Below, one piece after another: positions 16,184-25,167 of a stretch of 64,000 nt of DNA. A program made the translations under genes and the position numbers. The DNA is from Palsa-504 sp963756575 (GTDB taxonomy: Bacteria; Actinomycetota; Actinomycetes; Streptosporangiales; Streptosporangiaceae): positions 1-64,000 of the forward strand of contig CAVWOM010000017.1 of assembly GCA_963756575.1 (NCBI GenBank). The letters run 5' to 3'. How positions within the stretch are numbered: the first letter of the stretch is position 1; the number at the start of each line of letters is the position of its first letter. The notes under the pieces are model-generated. The model was given only the letters and a program-made list of their open reading frames with translations, did not search any database and had not been told where the DNA came from.

Positions 16184-19100
16184 TCACCTGATCCAGAGCA
16201 CCAGGATGCTTCCGATGGACGCGGCCACCACGATGACCGCGAGCAGCGTCAGGTAGAACTGCGCCCGGGACAGCTGATCGAGCTTGCCGCTGGCCACGGT
16301 CGTGGCCCGGACGGCCTCGGCTTCGGCCGGCGGCCGAAGCTGTGATCTGGCCTCCGGGGCGAGGTGCGGCACGGCCCGCCGCGCAACCTGGCCGGCCGCA
16401 CCGGCCGGGGCGAGCGCGGTGCGGGGGTCGGCGGGCACTATGGCCATCACGACCGTGGGTTCCTCGTCCTCCTGCCACCTAGGCCGGCGGTCCGCGATCG
16501 GCAGCGGCGCGCCGCTTGCCGCCGGAGGCGGGTAGCGGGCCATGATGGCCGTCGCCACGTCGTCCTCCTTGAGCGCCGTCCCATGCGAGGGCACCAAGAT
16601 GGCCGGGGCGCCGCCGGGCCGCAGCGGCGCATCGGGGGACAGCACGATCGTCGGCGTTTCGTCCTCACCGGGCGGCAGAGCGGGACGAGCTGGGCCTGCC
16701 GCTGCCCGCCGGCCGAGGTCCCCGGCGCGGGGGCGGCCTTGACCAGCCTGGCTAGCAGCAGCGCGGTGCGGACCAGGATGTACAGGTCGCGCGCCAGGCC
16801 GCGCCGCCGCAGGTAGTCCAGGTCGATGGCCAGCTTCGGATGCAGCTCGTGGTCCGCGTAATGCTTCTCCGGGTCCTCGCCGCCCAGGATCGTCGCCTGC
16901 TGGACCTGGGTGTAGTAGATCTGCCCGGGGCCGGTCAGGCCGGGACGCACGTTCAGGATCTGGAGCTCTTCGTCGTCGTAGTGCGGAATGAACCGGGGCA
17001 CCTCCGGCCGCGGGCCGATGAGCGTCATATCGCCCTTCAGCACGTTGACCAGTTGCGGCAGCTCATCCAGCTTGGTCGCGCGCAGCAGGGCGCCGAGCCT
17101 GGTGACGCGGGAGTCCGCGCGGCTGGTGACCAGCGGGCCTGTGCGGTCGGCGCCGGACACCATCGAGCGGAGCTTGAGTATGGTGAACTGCTCGGCCGCC
17201 CGGCCCGTGCGGACCTGCCGGTAGAAGGCCGGCCCCCGGCTGGTGAGCCGGACCAGGGCGCCCAGCAGCACGATGACGGGCCCGGCGACGGCCAGCGCGA
17301 TCCCGGCCACCACGATATCGACCGCCCGGCGCGCCCGGGAGTCGCCCACGATCTTCGGCGTGGCCCCCGTGAGGTCCCCGGCCCGCGCGGCCCGGCGGAA
17401 CTGGCGGCGGGCGAGCATGACCAGCACCACGGTGGTGGTCAGGTACGTGATCGCCGAGGTGATGGCGCCGCCCATCGCCCCTAGCCGGGGGATGAGGATG
17501 AGGTCGAGCGACACGGTGATGGTCGCGCCGACGCCCATCCCGGCCGAGTTGAGCCCCGGCCGTCCGAGCCCGAGCAGGTATGCGGACGAGACCGCGGCCG
17601 CTCCCTCGATCGACAGACCGATGATGATGACCTCGGCGGGCAGGATGGCCCCGTGGAATGCCTTCCCGTACAAGACGGGCAGCGCGACGAAGGTGGCCAC
17701 GGCCAGGAAGGGCGTCATGATCATGGTCAGCGCGGTGATGCGCGGCAGCACCTTACGCGCCTCGGCGGTGGCCTTGACCCGGCCCAGGCGTGCGTACCGC
17801 GGGTACAGGACGTAGTTGACAGCCGTCGGGACCAGCCGCATCAGCTCGGCGAACTTCGACGCCACCGCATAGACACCGAGCACGGCGGGTCCGGCCAGCG
17901 CCCCGAGGAGCACGAAGTCGAACCGCAGGTTAGTCAGCCAGAGCATGTTGCCCAGCTGGCCGCGTGCCCCGAACGCCGCGATCCGCCCGGCCAGGCGGGG
18001 TGACGGCAGTCCCCAGCCGGAGAAGAAGCCGCGGGTGAACAGCCGGATGAGCGCGGTCACCGTGTACAGGGCGCCGGAGACGATCAGGGTCGCGACCACC
18101 AGCGTCACGCCGCCCCTCCCGGTCCAGACGCGCAGGGAGGCGTAGACCGGGACGAACCAGAACTCCTCGGCCACGATGAGCAGGTTCGCCCCGGCGATGT
18201 CGCCTGTCCCCTGGCAGCAGGCCTTGGCCGTCACGTTCCAGAGCCAGGTGACGACCGAGATGGTCATGGCCACGATCAGTTCCATCGGCATCTGCTTGAA
18301 GAACACGTGATGGAACGGGACGGCCAGGGCGAGCCAGGCCAGCGCGCTGAGCGCGGCGCCAGCGACGGCCATGACGGCCAGGGTGGGCCGGACCCGCCGG
18401 TCCTTGCCGTGCTCGCCGGCCAGGAAGTACGCCGTGGCGGTGGGCAGGCCGCAGGAGACCACGACGCCGAGCAGCCAGGGCAGCACCCGCAGCAGCGCGT
18501 AGTAGCCAAGAACGGTCGGCCCGCCGATCCGGGCCACGAGCAGGCTCGCGGCCGAGACGCACGCCAGCGCGCCGCCCTGGGCGCCCAGGTTGCCGATGAC
18601 CTGCTTGGATACCATCCGGCCGCCCTTGGCGGCAACGCTGGGGATGGCCGCCGGCACCGGCGGGGCGTAGGGGGGGAGGGACCGGCGAGGGGCCTGGCCG
18701 CGGTCGTCGCCGCCGGCTGCGGGCGCCATGGCGGCCGGGCGCAGCCGGGCGAACCGGCGCTTGCGGGCGGCGGCATGCAGCTGCAGCGCGTCGCGCCCTA
18801 GGACCGCGGTGATCCCGAACAAGATCCACAGCGGCCGGAAGTGCAGGACCTCTTCGTAGAACGAGTTGACGCCGATCGCGAGCATGCTGGCCACCAGACC
18901 CGCCGGGGCGGGCACGGCGGCGCGCATCGGCGCCGACAGCGGGCGCCGCAGCACCGGCCCGGCCCGCACGACGACGCAGCCGACCAGGAATATCAGCGCG
19001 AACAGGCCGAGCGCGCCGCGCTCGCACAGCGCGGCGAGGAAGTCGTCGTGCGCCTCGTTGGAGTAGGGGTAGTACCAGTTCGCGAGCAGCTGCTTGGCAC

Positions 19101-20058
19101 TCATCGGCCCGAGGCCGACCAGGCCGTCGCTGCGCTGGTACAGCTGGATGGTCTCCTGGATGAGCAGGCCGCGCTCGTCGCTGCTCTGCGCGCTGCGGCC
19201 GATCGAGTTGACCAGCAGCGGCTGGCCGCTGTCCAGCGCCCACTGGCGGATCGCGTTGAGCGGCACGACGGTGAAGAAGGTGCCGATCGCGAGGCCGATG
19301 ATCAGCCCGGTGGCGATCACCCCGGCCCAGCCATGACGCCGGTAATAGCGGACCATCAGCAGGAGCGAGATGCCGAGGCCGAGCGCGAGGACGCCGCCGT
19401 TCGATTCGGTCAGCGCCAGCGCCCACACCAGCGTGGCGTAGCCGAGGAACCTCAGCCACCGTTTTCCCGGCGTGCGCGCGGCGAAGATGACGAAGATCGT
19501 GGCGTCCCAGAACCACGAGGCATAGTTCGGATCGCCGAAGGTGAACGCCAGCCGGTTCCCCTCGGCGGGGCTGATCCCTTCCAGCGTCGTGATGTGGGCC
19601 GCCCAGGCGGCGATGAACAGCATGGCCCAGAAGATCCCCGACCAGCTCCAGGCCACCAGCGCATAGCGCATGGCCCGGGGTCCGGTCAGCACGTTGACCA
19701 CCGTCGTGCACCACGCGAAGAGCAGCAGGTCGATCAGCAGGGTGACCAGCGCCGTGCTGGGCAGCTCCGAGACCAGGCCGGACGCCGCGCCCGCGGCGAC
19801 GAACAGCGCCACCGGGATGAAGTACGGCGCCCTCAGCTTCTGGTGCGTGCCCGCCAGCCAGACCAGGGCGGTGACGATGGCGGCCACGATGAACAGATCG
19901 ACCGGCGAGCTGTTACCTGGCCCGGTCGGATGCAGTACCGGCTGGAAGATGACGGCCAGGACCAGTGTGATCACGGCCACGCGCTGGGCGCTGCCGCGAG
20001 CGGGCGCCGCGGGCTTGTCGGGCGGCGCGGCCCTCCGCCGCGTCATCGTCACCGTCAT
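16184..20058 (-). CDS. Fused Wzy-like polymerase, Wzx-like flippase and sugar-phosphate transferase
   Basis: One open frame joins three membrane proteins of lipid-linked glycan assembly. Residues about 1-440 are an O-antigen ligase/polymerase domain (many helices; SNEAHDDFLAALCERGALG). After a proline-rich linker, residues about 482-890 form a polysaccharide flippase with 12-14 helices (GNLGAQGGALACVSAASLLV at the start). Residues about 905-1105 are a phosphoglycosyl transferase with LKLRSM, the catalytic TKLDELPQL Asp-Glu pair and LIGPRPE. The literal frame shifts near 16674 and ends at 16447. Restoring one base continues into LPPGEDETPTIVLSPDAPL, a disordered tail and a final membrane helix (LLAVIVVAASIGSILVLWI) ending at 16184. 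ATG at 20058 overlaps the previous stop. The ATG at 18615 has only a weak RBS and no stop before it. Confidence 0.8.
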
Positions 20059-21059
20059 GACGGGCGCCCGGTCAGGCGGCGGAACAGCATCAGGTGGTTG
20101 CGGGCGAAGTCATCGTGGTCCGCGGCGGCGGCACTGGCCGCGACGTCGGCGACCAGCACGTCCCGCCAGCAGGACGGGGGCACGCCGAGCCGTTCCAGCC
20201 CGCTCGTGACGAATGACCGCACCAGGTCCGGGTACCAGCCGGTCCCGTCGACGGCGTACTGGACGCCGGCTCCCCAGCGGCAGGCACGCAGTCCCGGGTG
20301 GCCGGCCACCCGGCGTCCCGGCCGGCTGTGGCGATCCAGGTACAGCGAATACGAGGTCGCGAACCGGGCCAGGTCGGCGGCGGCCGGGCCGGCCGGGCGT
20401 GCGGCTTCCCAGTCGATGACGCCGAGCACGCGGCCCCGGCCGATCAGCAGGTTGCCCGGCCAGAAGTCGCCGTGGACGACCGACGCCGGCGTCCGGTAGC
20501 CCGCCATGCGCCCGGCCAGGCCGGCCAGCTCGGCCAGATCGGCCCCGGCGCCCGGCTGGCCGGCGAACCGGCGGCCGAACGACTCGGCCACCCCGTCCAG
20601 CAGCTGGGCCAGCGTAGCCTGCCCGGTCCCGGCCGTGGCTTGCTGCAGCCCGGCCAGCCAGGCGCCGGCCGCGGTGAAATCGGCCGCCACCGCCTCACGC
20701 CGGGCCGTGTGCCGCCAGGAGTGATACGCCGCCAGCATCGACCGCCCGGGCAGCGCGGTCATGACCAGCACCGGCCGGCCGAGATGCTCCGCCGTGGCGA
20801 CGACCTGCGGGATCGTCGCGGCCGCCGGCCCCAGCGGCCGCGCGCTGATCTCGGCCAGCCGCGCCGCCTCGCGCTCGACGCTGCGCGCCGCGCCGTCGGT
20901 GGTCGGCACCTTGGCCACGTAGGCCGGCCGGGTGGCCCCGGGGGGGAAGAGCAGCACGGTCACCTTGGCGTTGGGGTCTCTCGAGGTCGCCAGGCACGCC
21001 GTCCGGCCGCCCACCTGATCGATGAAGGAGGCCAGCGTCCGCGGCGGGGCCGTGGTCAT
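20055..21059 (-). CDS. Aminoglycoside-phosphotransferase-like kinase
   Basis: A 334-residue protein of the APH/choline-kinase fold. It shows the N-lobe Lys in AYVAKVPTT, the catalytic loop VVHGDFWPGNLLI (Brenner motif HGDxxxxN) and the metal-binding VIDWEAA. In glycan clusters such kinases often phosphorylate a small alcohol or sugar, for example choline; the target here is unknown. It overlaps the upstream small gene and the downstream fusion gene by four bases each (ATGA), so its dose is tied to theirs. Antibiotic resistance is an unlikely role given this context. Confidence 0.8.
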   Translation of the reverse strand: MTTAPPRTLASFIDQVGGRTACLATSRDPNAKVTVLLFPPGATRPAYVAKVPTTDGAARSVEREAARLAEISARPLGPAAATIPQVVATAEHLGRPVLVMTALPGRSMLAAYHSWRHTARREAVAADFTAAGAWLAGLQQATAGTGQATLAQLLDGVAESFGRRFAGQPGAGADLAELAGLAGRMAGYRTPASVVHGDFWPGNLLIGRGRVLGVIDWEAARPAGPAAADLARFATSYSLYLDRHSRPGRRVAGHPGLRACRWGAGVQYAVDGTGWYPDLVRSFVTSGLERLGVPPSCWRDVLVADVAASAAAADHDDFARNHLMLFRRLTGRPS

Positions 21060-21403
21060 TCGGGCCGTCCGACCAGCACCGCGCCGCCCATCCGGAGCAC
21101 GGCCGCGAGCAGCCACGACGCGGGGTAGCGGAACATGCGGAGCCCCGCGGTAACGACCATGCTGACCACCGGCCCGGCGCCGGGCGGGACGGACAGCACC
21201 GAGTCGGCCAGGTAGCGCAGGACCGCCCGGTCCCAGTTGGCCACGATCAGCGGGTGCCGCCTCGATGGCACCGCGATGTAGGCCCGGACGCCGTTCCCGG
21301 GCCGCGACCGCAGCGCCCACGGCGCGGGCTGGGACACCCAGACGTTCCCGGCGGGCAGCAGGGCCGACCAGGCGGCTTCATCGGCCAGGTCGGCACTGGT
21401 CAT
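21056..21403 (-). CDS. Small protein of unknown function in glycan operon
   Basis: 115 residues, no family recognised. It opens with MTSADLADEAAWSALLPAG. A middle part reads AYIAVPSRRHPLIVANWD, and the C-terminal third is hydrophobic (VVSMVVTAGLRMFRYPASWL, then LAAVLRMGGAVLVG), which could form one membrane-associated helix pair. ATG at 21403 overlaps the RtcB-family stop, and its own stop overlaps the kinase start, both by ATGA. Strict coupling with both suggests that it works with one of them, perhaps as a subunit. No function is proposed. Confidence 0.65.
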   Translation of the reverse strand: MTSADLADEAAWSALLPAGNVWVSQPAPWALRSRPGNGVRAYIAVPSRRHPLIVANWDRAVLRYLADSVLSVPPGAGPVVSMVVTAGLRMFRYPASWLLAAVLRMGGAVLVGRPE

Positions 21404-22833
21404 GTCAGCACCGCGAACGGGCGCATCCGGGCCACCGGCCGCACCAGGCCGTGTCCGGTCAAGATGCCCAGCGCCTCGTCGACGCCGCGGTCGTCCAGGT
21501 GGGGCACCTCGGCGGGCGCGGAGCCGTCGTAGCGGTGCCGGGCCGTCGTCCGGCCCTTCGGGTCGGGCCCGGAACGGCCGGAGCTGGCGAAGGCGGAGAT
21601 GATGCTGCCGGTGCCGTGGCACGCGGTGTACAGGCTGCGGTGCGCGGTGTCCTCCGGCACGCACAGGTACGAGGAGGTCCGGTTGGTACCGGGCAGCAGC
21701 AGCGGCTGCCCGGTCTGGCCGAAGAACGGGTGGTCGGTCATCTGCGCCGCGGGATAGGCGCGGCAGGCGTTATGCCGGTGTACGAACGCGTGCGTCCCGC
21801 CCACCTCTTCCTCGTAGATCGAGTTGTGCGGCGAGTCGACCACCAGGCTCGCGGTCGCGCCGAACGCGGACCGGGCTATCCGGCGCAGCTCGGCGTAGGT
21901 AGCCATCCGGTAGGCGAAGCCGTAGTTCATCGCGAGCCTGGTAGCCAGCAGGACCCGCCGGCCGTCGTCACCGTCGACCGGGACCGGCGGGCAGCCCTCG
22001 GCGAAGTAGGCCGCCAGCCGCTGCCTGATCCCGGACCGCGGCGTGAGCAGGTGGGTAAGCGGCCGCTGCACCGACATCTCGGCGCGCAGCATGCGGGAGG
22101 CGCTCTTGCGCCGCGCGTACAGCGCGCCGAGCTGGCCGGTCAGCACCCCGCCGCCGTTGTGGAACTGCACGGTGACCTGCCCGGCCCGGATGCCGAGCGC
22201 GGCCGCCGCGGCGGGGTCGAGGATCTCCTCGACTTCTTGCAGTTCCAGGAAATGGGTGCTGGGGCCGATGCCGCCGAACCGCAGGCGGCTCATCTGGACG
22301 ACCAGCCAGGGCAGCTCCTTGGCGGCGCGTGAAGCGCCGCCGTAGGCGTCGATGCCGAGCCGGCCGCGCTCCTCGACGTGGCCGAGTTCGTCGTCGGTCA
22401 GGCCGTAGCGCTCAGCGGCGAAGTCGGCCCCCTCGACCGCGGCCCTCAGCACTTCCTTGGCGGTCAGCTCGCGGCGCCAGTTCGGCGGGCTGGGGAACCG
22501 CTCGGCGACCTGGCGGTAGAAGCCGGCCACCGCGGTGGCCGACGGCCGCTCGGTATCGAGGGTCATCAGCGCCATGCCGCAGTTGAGCGCGGCATCGGTG
22601 AGCGCGGGCCGGATTTCCCCCGTGGTGGCGACGGCGATGCTCGACGGCATCTCCGACTTGGCCTTGTGGCAGAAGTCGGGCAGGACCACCGGCGGCGCCG
22701 CGAGGCCCGCGCCGTCCGTGCCCGCGCCGAGGCACGCGATCATGCCCTGGTCGGCGGGGGCCGCCTGGCTGTCGAACACAGTGAATTCGCGCTTGCGGGC
22801 GCCGTACGAGCCGGCGAGAACCTCTATATCCAT
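21400..22833 (-). CDS. RtcB-family protein in a glycan operon
   Basis: A 477-residue homologue of RtcB, the GTP-dependent RNA ligase that joins 3'-phosphate or cyclic phosphate to 5'-OH ends. By-eye alignment finds the metal ligands as Cys85 (LNCGM), His194 (GPSTHFLE), His225 (FHNGGG) and His336 (SPHNSIYEEE), and the guanylylated His as His406 (ACHGTGS). FVHRHNACRAYP and LLPGTNRTSSYL also match family motifs. Two usual active-site residues differ: the Asp three before the Cys is Ala82, and the Asn before the first His is Thr193. Ligase activity may therefore be changed. ATG at 22833 has GAAAGGGACGAG before it and lies ten bases after the aminotransferase. RNA repair or a new nucleotidyl transfer are both open. 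Confidence 0.8.
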   Translation of the reverse strand: MDIEVLAGSYGARKREFTVFDSQAAPADQGMIACLGAGTDGAGLAAPPVVLPDFCHKAKSEMPSSIAVATTGEIRPALTDAALNCGMALMTLDTERPSATAVAGFYRQVAERFPSPPNWRRELTAKEVLRAAVEGADFAAERYGLTDDELGHVEERGRLGIDAYGGASRAAKELPWLVVQMSRLRFGGIGPSTHFLELQEVEEILDPAAAAALGIRAGQVTVQFHNGGGVLTGQLGALYARRKSASRMLRAEMSVQRPLTHLLTPRSGIRQRLAAYFAEGCPPVPVDGDDGRRVLLATRLAMNYGFAYRMATYAELRRIARSAFGATASLVVDSPHNSIYEEEVGGTHAFVHRHNACRAYPAAQMTDHPFFGQTGQPLLLPGTNRTSSYLCVPEDTAHRSLYTACHGTGSIISAFASSGRSGPDPKGRTTARHRYDGSAPAEVPHLDDRGVDEALGILTGHGLVRPVARMRPFAVLT

Positions 22834-22843
22834 CTCGTCCCTT

Positions 22844-23998
22844 TCATGCCGCCAGGCCGGCGAGCGCCTCGCACACCCGGTCCACGTCGGAATCGGCCAG
22901 GCCGGGGTGCAGCGGCAGCGAGAGCAGCCGCGGGAAGATCCGGTCCGCGGCGGACAGCTCGCCGCACTCCTCCCGGCCGAGCAGGTTGCGGAAGTACGGC
23001 AGGTGGTGAACCGGGATGAAGTGAACCGAGGTGCCGATCCCGGCCTCGGCCAGCCGCGCGGCCACCGTGTCACGGTTCATGCCGTACGCCCGGGAGTGAA
23101 TGCGCACGATGTACAGGTGCCAGGCGTGGGTATCCGCGGCCGGGCGCGGCGGCAGCTCCAGGCCGGCCAGGCCGGCCAGCTGCGCGTCGTACCGGGCGGC
23201 GATGGCCGCCCGCCGCTGCTGCCAGGCCGCCAGGCGGCGCAGCTGCTCCCGGGCGATGGCGGCCTGCAGGTCGGTGAAGTTCGCCTTCATCCCGGCCTGC
23301 TCGACGGTGTACCGCCAGGTCCCGGACTTGTGGTAGCGGCGCCAGGCGTCGCCGCTCATGCCGTGCAGCCGCGTCTGGCGCCAGCGGGCGGCCAGGTCGC
23401 CGTCGGTCGTGGTGATCGCGCCGCCCTCGCCGACCGGGAGGTTCTTGGTCGCGTAGAAGCTGAAGCAGCCGGCGCGGGAGATACTGCCGACCGGCCGGCC
23501 GCCCAGGGCGGCGCCGAGGCCGTGCGCGGCATCCTCCACCACGTGCCCGTCCGGCAGGCCCGCCGCCTCCGCCAGGTCCGCGCCGTCCACCGGATATCCG
23601 GCCATGTGCTGGATGACCATCGCCGCCGCGCCGTGCCTGGCCGCCGCCTTAGCCACGCCTTCCGCGGACACGGTGAGGCTGGCCTCGTCCGTGTCCACCA
23701 GCACCGGCCGCAGCCCGGCGTGGATGATGGCCTGGACGGCGCCGCAGAAGGTGAGCGTCGGGGTCAGCACCGGCGAGCCGGGCGGCAGGCCGAGGCCGGC
23801 CAGGGCGAGCTCGATGGCCGCGGTGCAGGAGCTGACCGCGACCGTGTGCCGCGCGCCGACCCACTCGCCGAACTCCCGCTCGAACGCGGCCGTCTCGGCC
23901 CCCATCGTCACCCAGCCGCTGGCCAGGACCCGGATCGCCGCCTGCTGGGCCTCGGGCGTCACCTCGGTGCGGCAGAAGGGCACTCGCTGCGCCGTCAT
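22844..23998 (-). CDS. DegT/DnrJ/EryC1 sugar aminotransferase
   Basis: A PLP enzyme of 384 residues that converts a keto-sugar nucleotide to an amino sugar using glutamate. The PLP Lys is about residue 185 (CFSFYATKNLPVGEGGAI), with VVEDAAHGLGA holding the pyridine-nitrogen Asp and VSSCTAAIELAL near the N terminus binding phosphate. A GMKANFTDLQAAI segment is typical for enzymes acting on nucleotide-linked 4-keto-6-deoxy sugars. With the 4,6-dehydratase encoded upstream it should make a 4-amino-4,6-dideoxyhexose nucleotide. ATG at 23998 overlaps the glycosyltransferase stop by four bases. Confidence 0.9.
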   Translation of the reverse strand: MTAQRVPFCRTEVTPEAQQAAIRVLASGWVTMGAETAAFEREFGEWVGARHTVAVSSCTAAIELALAGLGLPPGSPVLTPTLTFCGAVQAIIHAGLRPVLVDTDEASLTVSAEGVAKAAARHGAAAMVIQHMAGYPVDGADLAEAAGLPDGHVVEDAAHGLGAALGGRPVGSISRAGCFSFYATKNLPVGEGGAITTTDGDLAARWRQTRLHGMSGDAWRRYHKSGTWRYTVEQAGMKANFTDLQAAIAREQLRRLAAWQQRRAAIAARYDAQLAGLAGLELPPRPAADTHAWHLYIVRIHSRAYGMNRDTVAARLAEAGIGTSVHFIPVHHLPYFRNLLGREECGELSAADRIFPRLLSLPLHPGLADSDVDRVCEALAGLAA

Positions 23999-25167
23999 GA
24001 CATGGTCAGCTCGGACTGCGCCGGCGGGGAGCCGACGTCGGGCCGGCTGTAGGCCTCGGCGAGCACGGTGCCGAGCGCGTCCGCCGATAGCTCCGTGCCG
24101 AGCCCGGCCCGGCCGGCCGCGCCGAGCCGGGCGGCTTCGTCCGGGTGGCCGAGCAGGTAGCCGACGGCCCGGCCGAGCACCTCCGGCATGCCCGGCGGCA
24201 CCAGCAGGCCGGTCTCCCCGGCGACCACGACGTCTGGCACCGCATTGACCGCGGTCGCGACGACGGGCAGCCCGGCGCCCATCGCCTCCACGATGGCGCA
24301 TGGCAGCCCCTCGTACAGGCTGGCCATGGCGAAGATGTCCAGGCCGGGCAGCAGGGCGTCCACGTCGTTGCGCTCGCCGGTGAACAGGATGCGGCCGGAG
24401 AGGCCGAGCTTGTTCGCGAGCCGTTCGGCGTTCGCGCGCAGCGGTCCCGCGCCGATCCAGACGGCGAACACGTCGCGGCGGCCGAGCCCGGCCACGGCGC
24501 GGATCCAGTCCTGTGGCGCCTTCTGGAACGCCAGCCTCCCGACCGTGCCGACCACCTGCATGCCGGGCGGCACGCCGAGAATCCGCCGGGCCTCCGCCCG
24601 GTCGTGGGCGCCGGGTGCCGTCAGCGCCTTGCCCAGGCCCACCCCGATGGTGCGGACCCGCTCCGGCGGGGCGATCCGGCGGGTGATGGCCTCGGCCGCG
24701 ACGCCCGAGCCGACGGCGAGGAACACGTCGGTATACCGGCCGACCCGCCGCTCGATCTCGATGTACGCGGTCCGGCGGGGCCAGGACTGGAACTGATGAA
24801 ACGGGAAACCGTGAAAGGTGTGCACGATCCGGCCTGCTGCTAGCCGGTGCGCGGCCACGCGGCCCAGCGCGCCCGCCTTGGAGCTGTGCGTGTGCACGAC
24901 GTCGCAGCCTCGCAGGCACGCCTGGAGGTCGGCGAGGGCCCGCCGGTCGTCCAGCGGCGCGATCTCGCTGCGCAGCCGGGGCAGCGTCATCACCTCGTGA
25001 CCGGCCGTGCGTGCCTTCGCGGCCAGGCCCTGGTCGGCCTCCCCGGTGACGAAAACGATCTCGTACCGTTCGGGGTCCAGCGCGAGCGCGCCGCGCAAGG
25101 CCACTCCGCCCGCGCCGGCCATGAACCGGGTGACGACCTGCGCCACCTGCAACCTCGTGCCCGTCAT
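23995..25167 (-). CDS. Glycosyltransferase, GT4 family
   Basis: A 390-residue GT-B enzyme. The N-terminal domain has the early loop TRFMAGAGGVALRG and DVVHTHSSKAGALGRVAAH. The C-terminal donor domain has VGTVGRLAFQKAPQDWIRAV, ILFTGERNDVDALLPGLDIF and the EX7E-type SLYEGLPCAIVEAMGAGLPV. It should add one sugar to the lipid-linked intermediate on the cytoplasmic face of the membrane. It is the only clear sugar-adding glycosyltransferase in the operon besides the phosphoglycosyl transferase, so the repeat unit may be short or other enzymes may lie elsewhere. ATGA overlaps occur at both ends. Confidence 0.9.
   Translation of the reverse strand: MTGTRLQVAQVVTRFMAGAGGVALRGALALDPERYEIVFVTGEADQGLAAKARTAGHEVMTLPRLRSEIAPLDDRRALADLQACLRGCDVVHTHSSKAGALGRVAAHRLAAGRIVHTFHGFPFHQFQSWPRRTAYIEIERRVGRYTDVFLAVGSGVAAEAITRRIAPPERVRTIGVGLGKALTAPGAHDRAEARRILGVPPGMQVVGTVGRLAFQKAPQDWIRAVAGLGRRDVFAVWIGAGPLRANAERLANKLGLSGRILFTGERNDVDALLPGLDIFAMASLYEGLPCAIVEAMGAGLPVVATAVNAVPDVVVAGETGLLVPPGMPEVLGRAVGYLLGHPDEAARLGAAGRAGLGTELSADALGTVLAEAYSRPDVGSPPAQSELTMS

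Noticed and set aside
18615..18615. Separate start for the flippase part of the fusion protein
   Set aside because: An ATG exists but there is no stop between the parts and only a weak RBS; kept as a note, not a separate gene.
18841..20499. Plus-strand frame of 552 residues within the glycan operon
   Set aside because: His/Arg/Asp-rich shadow of the fusion and kinase genes.
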